A stretch of 64,000 nt of DNA from Halomonas shengliensis (GTDB lineage: Bacteria; Pseudomonadota; Gammaproteobacteria; Pseudomonadales; Halomonadaceae). The DNA lies in contig NZ_FNIV01000004.1 in the NCBI RefSeq assembly GCF_900104135.1, forward strand, positions 95,658 through 159,657, written 5' to 3'. Shown one piece after another: positions 7,371 to 15,851 of this stretch. The notes under the pieces were generated by a model. It did not search any database, was not told the origin of the DNA, and saw only the letters and a program-made list of their open reading frames with translations. Position 1 is the first letter of the stretch, and every line of letters begins with the position of its first letter. The position numbers and the translations under genes were made by a program.

Positions 7371-9284
7371 ATGGAACCGGAATGGCTGGAGATACGCCAG
7401 CACATGGGGCGCTTCCCGCCCTTCGATACCCTCTCCGACGAGCGGCTCGACGAGATCGCCGGTCAGGTCGAGGTGGCCTACTACCGTGCCGAGAGCGATA
7501 TCCACGTGCTTGACCAGGAGATCGACGCCCTGGGCTATGTGCGCAGCGGGGCGGTGGAGGTGATGCGCCGCAACGGTGACCTCTACGACCGCCGCGGCGA
7601 GGGCGACATCTTCGGCCACTTCAGCCTGCTGCGGAACCACAAGGTGCGCTTCCCGGTGCGTGCCCTGGAAGACAGCCTGATCTACTTCATCCCCGACGCG
7701 GTCTTCCAGCGCCTGTGCGAGGAGGACGAGGCCTTCGCCGACTTCGTCGAGCTGGAACGTCCGCGCCTCGAGTCGGCGGTGGAGCACCACAAGCAGCAGA
7801 ACGACATGATGATCACCCGGGTGCGCAAGCTGCTCACCCGCTACCCGCTGATGCTGGAGGCGAGCACCACCCTGCAGGAGGCCGCCCGCCTGATCGGCGA
7901 CTTCGGCGCCTCGGCGGTATTGGTGCTGGATGCCCCCGGCGACAACCCCCGCTACACCTTCCGCGACAGCGAGGAGCGTGGCTGGCAGGTGCGCGGCATC
8001 CTCACCGACAGCGACTTCCGCCGCACGGTGGCGGAGGGGCGGCCGCCGGAGACGCCTCTCGGCGAGGTGGTGAGTCACTACCTGGTGGCGATCCAGTCCG
8101 ACGAGTCGGTGCACGAGGCGATGCTCACCATGCTGCGCAACAACATCCACCACCTGCCGGTGATGCACCGTCGCCGGCCAGTGGGCATCGTCCACCTCTC
8201 CGACATCATCCGCTACGAGACCCACTCCAGCCTCTACCTGGTCAGCAATATCTACAGCCAGTCCACCGCCGAGGGGCTCGCCAAGCTGGCGCCGGACGTG
8301 CGCGCCGCCTTCGTGCGCATGGTGGAGGACGGCGCCGATTCGCGGATGATCGGCAGTGCCCTCTCCACCATCGGGCGCAGCTTCACCCGGCGGCTGCTGG
8401 AGCTGGCCGAGGAGGAGCTGGGCCCGCCGCCGGTCCCCTACTGCTTCATGGCCATGGGCTCCATGGCGCGCAACGAGCAGACCCTGGTCACCGACCAGGA
8501 CAACGCCCTGGTGCTCTCCGACGACTTCGACCCCGAGGCCCACGACGACTACTTCCTGGCCCTGGCCAGACGGGTCAGCGACGGCCTCGACGCCTGCGGC
8601 TACCCCTACTGCACGGGCGATATCATGGCCACCAACCCGCGCTGGCGCCAGCCGCTGTCGGTATGGAAGGGCTACTTCGCCGACTGGGTGCGCGACCCCA
8701 CCCCGGAGCGCCTGCTGCACAGCTCGATCTTCTTCGACCTCGACGCGGTCTACGGCGAGAACCCTTTCGTGGAGCAGCTCCAGGACCAGGTGGCCGAGCA
8801 GGCGCCCAAGAGCAAGCTGTTCCTCGCCGCCATGGCGCGCAACGCCCTCAACCGCACCCCGCCGCTGGGCTTCTTCCGCACCTTCGTGATGGAGAAGGAT
8901 GGCAAGCACAACAACTCCATCAACCTCAAGCGCCGCGGCACCGCCCCGCTCACCGACCTGATCCGCGTCCACGCCCTGGCCTGCGGCTCCCGCGCCCAGA
9001 ACAGCTTCGAGCGCCTCGACGACATCGACCGTACCCAGCTGCTGGCGCCGGGGGTGAGCGACAAGCTGCGCCACGCCCTGGAGTTCCTGACCATGTCGCG
9101 GATCCGTCACCAGGTGATCGACATCCAGCACGAGCGCACCCCGGACAACAACATCGAGCCGGAGAACGTCAGCGACAGCGAGCGCCACACCCTCAAGGAT
9201 GCCTTCCAGGTGCTGAGCAACGCCCAGAAGTTCCTCAAGTTCCGCTATCCGCTGCCGGCCGCCGCCGAGCGGAGGCGGCGCTAG
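7371..9284 (+). CDS. cNMP-binding / CBS / DUF294 nucleotidyltransferase-like signalling protein
   Basis: A 637-residue cytosolic protein with four modules: an N-terminal cyclic-nucleotide-binding-like beta-barrel (about 10-125), a CBS pair (about 155-285), a DUF294 domain resembling the GlnD nucleotidyltransferase (about 315-460) and a DUF294 C-terminal domain (about 490-620). The nucleotidyltransferase signature is visible as GSMARNEQ around residue 363 and an Asp-Gln-Asp at 375-377, so the metal-binding pair is intact. The family is taken to sense nucleotides and perhaps modify a target; no substrate is established. ATG at 7371 has AGGGA seven bases upstream. The next gene starts on the base after this stop, so the two are probably translated together. 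Confidence 0.9.
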   Translation: MEPEWLEIRQHMGRFPPFDTLSDERLDEIAGQVEVAYYRAESDIHVLDQEIDALGYVRSGAVEVMRRNGDLYDRRGEGDIFGHFSLLRNHKVRFPVRALEDSLIYFIPDAVFQRLCEEDEAFADFVELERPRLESAVEHHKQQNDMMITRVRKLLTRYPLMLEASTTLQEAARLIGDFGASAVLVLDAPGDNPRYTFRDSEERGWQVRGILTDSDFRRTVAEGRPPETPLGEVVSHYLVAIQSDESVHEAMLTMLRNNIHHLPVMHRRRPVGIVHLSDIIRYETHSSLYLVSNIYSQSTAEGLAKLAPDVRAAFVRMVEDGADSRMIGSALSTIGRSFTRRLLELAEEELGPPPVPYCFMAMGSMARNEQTLVTDQDNALVLSDDFDPEAHDDYFLALARRVSDGLDACGYPYCTGDIMATNPRWRQPLSVWKGYFADWVRDPTPERLLHSSIFFDLDAVYGENPFVEQLQDQVAEQAPKSKLFLAAMARNALNRTPPLGFFRTFVMEKDGKHNNSINLKRRGTAPLTDLIRVHALACGSRAQNSFERLDDIDRTQLLAPGVSDKLRHALEFLTMSRIRHQVIDIQHERTPDNNIEPENVSDSERHTLKDAFQVLSNAQKFLKFRYPLPAAAERRRR

Positions 9285-10004
9285 GTGGCCCTGCGTCGTT
9301 CGCGGGCGCCGGCGCCGGGCTGGCCGGAGTACCTGGCCGATCGCGCCGGACGGGTCAGCTATCCGCCGTTGCAGGCCTTCTTCGCCGCCGGCTGTCCGGC
9401 CCCCGACACCCCCATCGCCGAGGCGCCGCTGGTGGCGCTGGATATCGAGACCACCGGCCTCGACCCGCGCCGCCACGCCATCGTCAGCATCGGCGCGGTG
9501 CCCTTCAGCCTGGCGCGCATCCCGCTGCGCCAGGCGCGTTACTGGCTGCTCAAGCCCTATCGCGAGCTCACCGCCACCTCGGTGACCCTGCACCACATCA
9601 CCCATCAGGAAGTGGAGAACGCCCCGGACCTGGTGGAGGTGCTGCCCGAGGTGCTTGGCCTGCTCCAGGGGCGCCTGGCGGTGGTGCACTATCGCCATAT
9701 CGAGCGCGGCTTCATCGACGCGGCCCTCCAGCATCGACTGGGGGAGGGGATGCGCTTCCCGGTGATCGACACCATGTCGCTGGAGGCGCGGCTCCATCGC
9801 CAGTCGCCCTGGGCGCGCCTGCGTCGCTGGCTGGGACGCCCGCCGGTGTCGATCCGCCTGCAGGCGAGCCGCGACCGCTACGGCCTGCCGTCCTACCAGG
9901 GCCACCACGCCCTGGTGGACGCCCTGGCCACCGCCGAGCTGCTGCAGGCCCAGGTGGCCACGCGCTTCACGCCGCAGACGCCGGTCTCGGCGCTGTGGAG
10001 CTGA
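9285..10004 (+). CDS. DnaQ-family 3'-5' exonuclease
   Basis: A 239-residue protein with the DEDD exonuclease fold of the PolIII epsilon family. ExoI is DIETTGLD near residue 50, ExoII is in the HIERGFIDAAL segment, and ExoIII is the GHHALVDA segment that supplies His and Asp. All catalytic acidic residues appear present. It is longer than a minimal exonuclease by an N-terminal extension of about 45 residues and an insert before ExoIII. It starts with GTG immediately after the DUF294 gene stop. This pairing recurs in gammaproteobacteria, often near acetate or solute symporters, suggesting a nucleotide-linked role separate from replication proofreading; that is inference. Confidence 0.88.
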   Translation: MALRRSRAPAPGWPEYLADRAGRVSYPPLQAFFAAGCPAPDTPIAEAPLVALDIETTGLDPRRHAIVSIGAVPFSLARIPLRQARYWLLKPYRELTATSVTLHHITHQEVENAPDLVEVLPEVLGLLQGRLAVVHYRHIERGFIDAALQHRLGEGMRFPVIDTMSLEARLHRQSPWARLRRWLGRPPVSIRLQASRDRYGLPSYQGHHALVDALATAELLQAQVATRFTPQTPVSALWS

Positions 10005-10031
10005 CCCCGCGTCGATGTGGTCACCTAACGC

Positions 10032-10059
10032 AGCGAGGCGGCCCGCAGGCCGCCTCGCT
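10032..10059. terminator. Bidirectional terminator hairpin
   Basis: Perfect 12-base stem (10032-10043 with 10048-10059), loop CGCA, between the convergent exonuclease and BCCT genes. It can serve both strands. Confidence 0.75.
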
Positions 10060-10068
10060 GGGTCTTGC

Positions 10069-10091
10069 CGGCGGCTCGTCGCGAGCCGCCG
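10069..10091. terminator. Second hairpin between convergent genes
   Basis: Perfect 10-base stem (10069-10078 with 10082-10091) just downstream of the BCCT stop on the minus strand; probably works with the neighbouring hairpin. Confidence 0.6.
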
Positions 10092-10103
10092 TCTGTCGGC
10101 CGG

Positions 10104-11777
10104 TCACTTGGCCTTGGGTTCGCTCATCAGTCCCTTGACGATGGCGTAGCAGCCCACCAGCAGCACGATGGTGAACGGCAGGCCGGTGGTCAGCGCCGCC
10201 GTCTGCAGCGCGGCGAGGCCGCCACCCAGCAGCAGGGCGATGGCCAGTGCCCCCTCGATCAGCGCCCAGAACACGCGCTGGGGCTTGGGGGCATCCACCT
10301 TGCCGCCGGCGGTGATGGAGTCGATCACCAGCGAACCGGAGTCCGAGGAGGTGATGAAGAACACGATCACCAGCACGATGCCGACGAAGGAGGTGATGGC
10401 GGTCAGCGGCAGGTGCTCCAGCATGGTGAAGAGCTGCAGCTCCAGGGCGGCGTCCTGCACGTCGGTGATGCCGTCGCTGATCACCTGGTCGATGGCGGTG
10501 GTGCCGAAGGCGGTCATCCACACCACCGAGGCGAGGGTCGGCACCACCAGCACGGCGATCAGGAACTCACGCACGGTGCGCCCGCGGCTGACCCGCGCGA
10601 TGAACATGCCGACGAAGGGGGACCAGGCGATCCACCAGGCCCAGTAGAAGGCCGTCCAGCCCTGGCTGAAGTTGGCGTCCTCACGCCCGAAGGGCATGGA
10701 GAGCGCCGGCAGGTGCTTGACGTAGCCGAGCAGGTTCTCGAACACGCCGGTGGCGATCATCAGGGTGGGGCCCACGGCGATCACGAACACCAGCAGCAGC
10801 AGGGCGAGGCCCATGTTGAGCTGCGACAGGCGCTGCACGCCCTTGTCGACGCCGAGCAGGATCGAGCCCAGCGCCACCACGGTGATGCCAAGGATCAGCA
10901 GGATCAGGGTGGCGTTGGTGTCGGGGACGCCGAACAGGTAGTTGAGGCCCGCCGACGCCTGGGTCGCTCCCAGCCCCAGCGAGGTGGTCAGGCCGAACAG
11001 GGTGGCGAACACCGCCAGGATGTCGATCACGTGCCCCGGCCAGCCCCAGACACGCTCGCCCAGGATCGGGTAGAAGATCGAGCGCATGGTCAGCGGCAGG
11101 CCCTTGTTGAAGGCGAAGATCGCCAGGGCCAGGCCGACGATGGCGTAGGCGCCCCAAGGGTGCAGGCCCCAGTGGAAGATGGTGGCGGCCATGCCCAGCG
11201 AGATGGCGCCGGCCTGGTCACCCTCGGCGGCGCCCAGCGGGGCCCAGTCGGTGCGCACGCCATCCTCGCCCATGCTGATGCCACCTAGCGAGGTACCGTA
11301 GTGGCCCAGCGGCTCCGAGACGCCGTAGAACATCAGGCCGATGCCCATGCCGGCGGCGAACAGCATCGCGAACCAGCCGGCGTAGCCGAAGTCCGGCGTG
11401 GCGTTGGCCCCGCCGATGCGTACCCGTCCCATGGGGGTGAAGATCAGCACCAGCGCGAGGATCACGAAGACGTTGGCACCGAGCAGGAAGACCCAGCTCA
11501 GCTTGGTGGTCAGGAAGCTGAACATGCTGTTGAAGATCGGCTCCATCTGGGCCTGCATGGCCAGCGTGAGGATCACAAACAGCAGGATCACGATGGAGGA
11601 GAACATGAAGACCTTGCCGTGCAGGTCCACGTCGATCCCCATCGGCGAGGCGGTGATGTTGTCCTGGCCGATCACGTAGTCCGTGTCGATCAGGTTGGCG
11701 GCCCCCTCCGGGGCCGGAATTCCCTGGGAACCGGCATCCGGCTCCTGGGGCTTGTCGTCGTTGGTCGGATTGGCCAC
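10104..11777 (-). CDS. BCCT-family betaine/choline/carnitine transporter
   Basis: A 557-residue secondary transporter with twelve predicted helices and short polar termini. Family marks are plain: GMGIGLMFYGVSEPL in the unwound substrate-site helix (GMGIG as in BetP) and WWIAWSPFVGMFIARVSRG carrying the tryptophan box. It imports a quaternary ammonium solute such as glycine betaine or choline, probably with Na+, as an osmoprotectant. The usual Trp or Phe after GMGIGLxF is Tyr here, a conservative change. Start is GTG at 11777, with AAGGGAG about seven bases upstream. It lies 83 bases downstream of a universal stress protein gene on the same strand, a probable operon. Confidence 0.93.
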   Translation of the reverse strand: MANPTNDDKPQEPDAGSQGIPAPEGAANLIDTDYVIGQDNITASPMGIDVDLHGKVFMFSSIVILLFVILTLAMQAQMEPIFNSMFSFLTTKLSWVFLLGANVFVILALVLIFTPMGRVRIGGANATPDFGYAGWFAMLFAAGMGIGLMFYGVSEPLGHYGTSLGGISMGEDGVRTDWAPLGAAEGDQAGAISLGMAATIFHWGLHPWGAYAIVGLALAIFAFNKGLPLTMRSIFYPILGERVWGWPGHVIDILAVFATLFGLTTSLGLGATQASAGLNYLFGVPDTNATLILLILGITVVALGSILLGVDKGVQRLSQLNMGLALLLLVFVIAVGPTLMIATGVFENLLGYVKHLPALSMPFGREDANFSQGWTAFYWAWWIAWSPFVGMFIARVSRGRTVREFLIAVLVVPTLASVVWMTAFGTTAIDQVISDGITDVQDAALELQLFTMLEHLPLTAITSFVGIVLVIVFFITSSDSGSLVIDSITAGGKVDAPKPQRVFWALIEGALAIALLLGGGLAALQTAALTTGLPFTIVLLVGCYAIVKGLMSEPKAK

Positions 11778-11860
11778 GAGACGTCTCCCTTGCGTTTATC
11801 GATTGACGATCGACTTGCTCTTCTGGGGTTCTGTCGTTACGAGGTTCTGTCGTGCCGGGG

Positions 11861-12289
11861 TCAGTCGCCGGCGCCCGGGCGCACCAGGAATACCGAGGCC
11901 TTGGTGTGGGTGGCCACCTTGCCGCCGTGGGACGGCATGATGACGTCCACATGCTTGGGCGGGTGGGTCGGCATCACCACCAGGTCGGCGCCTACCTCGT
12001 CGATGGCCTTGATGAGGTCGTCATCGAGGTCGGCGATGGGGTCGGGACTGACGATGGTGTGGGTGCTCACCGGTTGGCCATGGACCTCGGCGCGTTCCTG
12101 GGCGAAGGCCTTCAGCTTCTGGGTGAACTCCTCCGGGGTGCGGGCGACGCTGCCCGGGGTGTTGGCGGTGATGCCCACGTAGCACACCTCGGCGCCATAG
12201 TGCTGGGCCAGATCGGCCACCGTCTGCAGGGCGGGCTCGATCACCTTCAGGTGCGCCAGGTCGACCGGAACCATGATCTTGCGATACAT
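11861..12289 (-). CDS. Universal stress protein (UspA family)
   Basis: A 142-residue single-domain USP. It begins MYRKIMVPVDLA, the usual first strand and phosphate-side loop, and ends with a MPSHGGKVATHTKASVFLV segment where nucleotide-binding USPs have the G-2x-G-9x-G(S/T) loop. Here the pattern is partly kept, so ATP binding is possible but uncertain. ATG at 12289 has AGGAG seven bases upstream. It precedes a BCCT betaine carrier on the same strand. In Halomonas elongata the ATP-binding USP TeaD regulates the ectoine TRAP carrier TeaABC; a similar regulatory partnership with the BCCT carrier is an inference from gene order. Confidence 0.88.
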   Translation of the reverse strand: MYRKIMVPVDLAHLKVIEPALQTVADLAQHYGAEVCYVGITANTPGSVARTPEEFTQKLKAFAQERAEVHGQPVSTHTIVSPDPIADLDDDLIKAIDEVGADLVVMPTHPPKHVDVIMPSHGGKVATHTKASVFLVRPGAGD

Positions 12290-12592
12290 CGCGCATCTCC
12301 TCGTGGTGGCGAATAGGGGGGCGAGGCGATCGGCGAAACGGGCAGCATCGGCAGCCCGTCGCGCCGCGTCCTGATCAAGAATGGACCTATTGAGCGTAGA
12401 CGCTGGTCGGCGACGCCACTTCAACGCATCCGCAATCTTGTACGCGAACTGTACACCATGTGGCGGACATCTGCCGAACGCAAACCTGTCCGGGCACAGT
12501 TCATCACGCCCAGCATGCGGCCCAACACGCGACGGGGGAGCCACCCGGTGGCTCCCCCGTCAGGGCGCGGCGAGCGCCGCGCGACAGCCGGA
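12290..12592. other. Intergenic region upstream of the USP gene
   Basis: About 300 bases between the USP start and the proX stop on the same strand. It contains the proX terminator hairpin (12532-12560) and must carry the USP-BCCT promoter. I see no promoter hexamers good enough to name. Confidence 0.5.
12532..12560 (-). terminator. Terminator hairpin after proX
   Basis: GC-rich inverted repeat with a stem of at least 11 bases (12532-12542 with 12550-12560), extendable to 14, located 33 bases past the proX stop. Confidence 0.7.
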
Positions 12593-13468
12593 TCAGCTGG
12601 CGGCGTCGAGCCACTCCTGCACCTGCTCCTGGTTCTCCTCGACCCACTGCTTGGCGTTCTCGTAGGGGTCGGCGTCCTCTTCCTGGTTCATGAGCATGAC
12701 CTCGCCCATGTCCTCGGCGGTCCAGGCGAAGGCGTCCAGGATGGCGTAGGCCTCCGGCATCTCCTCCTTGAGACCCTGGCGGACGATGGTGTGGATCTGC
12801 TCGGCGCCGCCGTAGACGTTCTTCGGGTCCTCGAGGTACTTGAGGTCCCAGCGGGCAAACATCCAGTGCGGGGTCCAGCCGGTGACCGCGATCGCCTCCT
12901 CGTTGTCGATGGCCGTCTTGAGCGCTGCGCTCATGGTGGCACCGCTGCCGGTCTGCAGGTCGAGGTCGAGCTCATAGGCGTCGATGACGTCCTCGGTCAG
13001 GCGCATGATGCCGGCGCCCGGATCGATACCCACGATCTTGCCGTCGAAGTCGTCGGCGTACTCGTTGAGGTCCGCGATGCTCTCGACTTCCACGTAGCTG
13101 GGGACCACCAGGCCCAGCTTGGTGCCGTCGAGGTTGACCCCGGTATCGACCAGCTGGTCCTCGAGCTGGGCGTAGTAGTCCTCGTGGGTGGTGGGCAGCC
13201 AGCCGGCGAGCAGGGCGTCGGTGTCGCCGGAGGCGACCGACTGCCACATGGCAGCGGCGGAGAGCGAGGAGGTTTCCACCTCGTAGCCGGCCTGCTCGAG
13301 CACGGCCCGCATGACGTTGGTGGAGGCCACGGTGGAGGACCACTCGACGTAGGCCAGGTGGACGGTGCCCTTGTCCTGCGCCTGGGCGGCGCCGGCGGTC
13401 AGGGCGGCGCCGGTGGCCAGCGCGAGGCCGGCGAGACGGATACGACGGTACAGCGGATGCTTCTTCAT
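12593..13468 (-). CDS. proX: Glycine betaine ABC transporter substrate-binding protein
   Basis: A 291-residue periplasmic protein of the OpuAC/ProX family with a Sec signal peptide ending near AQAQDKG. Family-typical segments include HLAYVEWSS near the start of the mature chain and GWTPHWMFARWDLKYLEDPK, which supplies aromatic residues for quaternary-ammonium cages. It delivers glycine betaine, proline betaine or choline to ProWV. ATG at 13468 has AGAGGT six bases upstream. It is the last gene of a proV-proW-proX operon, 101 bases after proW, and is followed by a strong hairpin. The acidic composition fits a periplasmic protein of a halophile. Confidence 0.92.
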   Translation of the reverse strand: MKKHPLYRRIRLAGLALATGAALTAGAAQAQDKGTVHLAYVEWSSTVASTNVMRAVLEQAGYEVETSSLSAAAMWQSVASGDTDALLAGWLPTTHEDYYAQLEDQLVDTGVNLDGTKLGLVVPSYVEVESIADLNEYADDFDGKIVGIDPGAGIMRLTEDVIDAYELDLDLQTGSGATMSAALKTAIDNEEAIAVTGWTPHWMFARWDLKYLEDPKNVYGGAEQIHTIVRQGLKEEMPEAYAILDAFAWTAEDMGEVMLMNQEEDADPYENAKQWVEENQEQVQEWLDAAS

Positions 13469-13569
13469 CGGGTACCTCTTTTCCAAGTGTTCAGTGCAAC
13501 ACCATGCAGACCATGGTGATGGTTTTCAAGGAACGCCCTCAACGGGCGCCCCTGGTTCCGCGTATGCGC

Positions 13570-14409
13570 TTAGGACTTGCGCTGCTTGCGAAGTGACTGG
13601 GTCAGGCGGTCGAGGAGCATGGCCAGGATCACCACGGCGATGCCCGCCTCGAAGCCGTCGCCCGGGCGCAGGCGCTGGATGGCGCGCCATACCTCGCTGC
13701 CCAGGCCGTCGGCACCGATCATGGCGGCGATCACCACCATGGAGAGGGCCAGCATGATGGTCTGGTTGATGCCCGCCATCACCGTGGGCAAGGAGAGCGG
13801 CAGCTGCACCTTGACCAGCTTCTGGCCGCGGGTGGCGCCATAGGCGTCGGCGGCCTCGATCAGCTCGCCCGGCACCTGGCGGATGCCCAGGGTGGTGAAG
13901 CGGATCGCCGGCGGCATGGAGAAGATCACCGTGGCGAAGATCGCCGACACCGAGCCGATACCGAAGAAGGGGATCGCCGGGATCAGGTAGACGAAGGCCG
14001 GCATGGTCTGCATGAAGTCGAGCACCGGCATGATCATCCGGTAGAGCCGCTCGGAGAGCGCCGCGGCGATGCCCACCGGCAGGGCGATCACCACCGCCAC
14101 CAGGGTGGCGATCACCACCAGGGTGAGGGTCTCGATCATCGGGTCCCACAGGCCCAGGTTCCAGATCAGTGCCATGCCGGCGGCGGCGCCGATCGCCAGG
14201 CGCATGTTGGCGACCCACCAGCACAGGCCGACGATGATCAGCAGCAGGCCCCAGGGCGGCAGCCACATCAGGGCATCGTTGAGGCCATCGATGCCGGTCT
14301 GGGTCACCTGGGAGATGCCGCGGGTGACCATGGAGTACTCGCTGGTCAGCCAGTCGAGGCCGCCCTCGATCCACTGGCCGAGGGGAATGCTTGGAATCTC
14401 GATCGCCAT
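13570..14409 (-). CDS. proW: Glycine betaine ABC transporter permease
   Basis: A 279-residue inner-membrane permease of the ProW/OpuAB type with a hydrophilic N-terminal region of about 45 residues and then six or seven helices. The EAA loop that contacts the ATPase is seen as AADAYGATRGQKLVKVQLPLS. ATG at 14409 overlaps the last base of the proV stop (TGATG) and has AGGAG seven bases upstream, so it is favoured over the GTG one codon earlier. With ProV and ProX it forms an ATP-driven osmoprotectant importer. Confidence 0.93.
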   Translation of the reverse strand: MAIEIPSIPLGQWIEGGLDWLTSEYSMVTRGISQVTQTGIDGLNDALMWLPPWGLLLIIVGLCWWVANMRLAIGAAAGMALIWNLGLWDPMIETLTLVVIATLVAVVIALPVGIAAALSERLYRMIMPVLDFMQTMPAFVYLIPAIPFFGIGSVSAIFATVIFSMPPAIRFTTLGIRQVPGELIEAADAYGATRGQKLVKVQLPLSLPTVMAGINQTIMLALSMVVIAAMIGADGLGSEVWRAIQRLRPGDGFEAGIAVVILAMLLDRLTQSLRKQRKS

Positions 14410-15659
14410 CACTGTTCTCCTGCCGCTGCGGTCTCGGTGTCTGCGTCTGCCGTGGTGTTCTCCTCTGCGGCCCGGGCCAGCTGGTCGAGCACGGCGCCCT
14501 TGACCACCACGCCGAGCAGGCGCTCGTCGTCATCCACCACCGCGATGGGGAAGCTCTTCTCGCTGAACATGGCGAAGAGGTTGTGCAGCGGTTCCTGGGG
14601 CCCGACCTTGCGGAAGTCCTGAGTCATGGCCGCACCGATGGTGTCGGCACCCTCCCGGGCCGCCTGTTCCGCGGCGTCGACCTCGAGCAGCCCCATCAGG
14701 GTGCGGTCACGGCGGGTCACGTAGATGGAGTCGAGGTTGTGCTCGTGCATCTTGCGCAGGGTGGTACGTGGGCCATCGCCCTCGCGAGCCACGGCGCGTA
14801 CCTTGCGCATGGCGTGTTCGGCGGTAAGGATCTTGGACATGTCCACGCCTTCCACGAAGCGCTTCACGTAGTCATCCGCCGGGTGGGTGAGGATCTGCTC
14901 CGGGGTGCCGATCTGCACGATCTCGCCATCCTTGAGCAGGATGATGCGGTCGGCGATGTTGAGCGCCTCGTCAAGGTCGTGGGTGATGAACACCGTGGTC
15001 TTCTGCATGCGGCTCTGCAGCTCCTGCAGCTCCTGCTGCATGTCGCCGCGGATCAGCGGGTCCAGCGCCGAGAAGGCCTCGTCCATCAGCAGCACAGTGG
15101 AGTCGTTGGCCAGCGCCCGGGCCAGGCCGACGCGCTGCTGCATGCCCCCGGAGAGCTGGTTGGGGTAGGCGTCCTCCCAGCCGTCCAGCCCCACCTGCTT
15201 GAGGGCCTTGCGCGCGATCTCGGCGCGCTCGGCGCGCTCCACGCCGCGGATCTCCAGGCCGAACTCGGCGTTCTGCTGAACCGTGCGGTGGGGGAACAGC
15301 GCGAAGTTCTGGAACACCATGGAGAAGTGGCGACGACGGCACTCGAGCAGCGCCTTGTCGTCCAGTTGGGGGATGTCCTCGCCGTCGATGACGATCTCGC
15401 CCTCGGTGGGCTCGATCAGACGGTTGAGACAGCGGATCAGGGTCGACTTACCCGAGCCGGACAGCCCCATGATCACCAGCAGCTCGCCCTCGTAGACGTC
15501 GAAGTCGATGTTGGAGAGGCCCAGCGTCTGGCCGGTCTTGTCGAGGATCTCGGGGCGCTTAAGCCCCTGGTCGCGCAGTTCGAGCGCCTTCTTCGGGTTG
15601 TTGCCGAAGACCTTGCTCAGGTTGCGCACCCGTATCTTGACGTTTCGTTTCTCGTTCAT
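14409..15659 (-). CDS. proV: Glycine betaine ABC transporter ATP-binding protein with CBS domains
   Basis: A 416-residue ATPase close in length to E. coli ProV (400). Walker A is GLSGSGKST, the ABC signature LSGGMQQR, Walker B VLLMDEAFSALDPL, and the H-loop is HDLDEALN. The C-terminal third is a CBS pair, which in OpuA/ProU systems senses ionic strength or second messengers. I placed the start at ATG 15659 (MNEKRN); an in-frame ATG at 15689 would add ten residues. The ribosome site at 15659 is weak, so the start is the least certain part. It is the first gene of the proVWX operon; a promoter candidate lies at 15768-15796. Confidence 0.92.
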   Translation of the reverse strand: MNEKRNVKIRVRNLSKVFGNNPKKALELRDQGLKRPEILDKTGQTLGLSNIDFDVYEGELLVIMGLSGSGKSTLIRCLNRLIEPTEGEIVIDGEDIPQLDDKALLECRRRHFSMVFQNFALFPHRTVQQNAEFGLEIRGVERAERAEIARKALKQVGLDGWEDAYPNQLSGGMQQRVGLARALANDSTVLLMDEAFSALDPLIRGDMQQELQELQSRMQKTTVFITHDLDEALNIADRIILLKDGEIVQIGTPEQILTHPADDYVKRFVEGVDMSKILTAEHAMRKVRAVAREGDGPRTTLRKMHEHNLDSIYVTRRDRTLMGLLEVDAAEQAAREGADTIGAAMTQDFRKVGPQEPLHNLFAMFSEKSFPIAVVDDDERLLGVVVKGAVLDQLARAAEENTTADADTETAAAGEQ

Positions 15660-15767
15660 TGGCTCTGCCTTTATGTCAGCCCCTGGCATGGCGCGTGGGC
15701 ACGATGATGCCTGCCTGCGCCGCCTAGCTTGGCATGCGGGAGCGTTGACGGTTGCGAAAGGTCCTTT

Positions 15768-15796
15768 ACCCTACGTTTTTTTGAATGGATGTTCAA
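15768..15796 (-). promoter_or_regulatory. Candidate sigma-70 promoter for proVWX
   Basis: On the minus strand TTGAAC (15796-15791) and TAGGGT (15773-15768) are separated by 17 bases, within an A/T-rich patch unlike the surroundings. The -10 matches only half the consensus, so this is tentative. Confidence 0.3.
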
Positions 15797-15797
15797 A

Positions 15798-15827
15798 CAA
15801 AAATCCCGACGCCAGGACGTCGGGATT
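15798..15827 (-). terminator. Rho-independent terminator after sugar dehydrogenase gene
   Basis: A 10-base stem (15802-15811 with 15818-15827) followed on the minus strand by a T-rich run (TTTTTGTTT). It is a textbook intrinsic terminator, 25 bases past the stop of the gene at 15852-17006, and it sits immediately upstream of the proVWX promoter candidate. Confidence 0.85.
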
Positions 15828-15851
15828 CGCAGACAGGCCGGGGAGACTACG

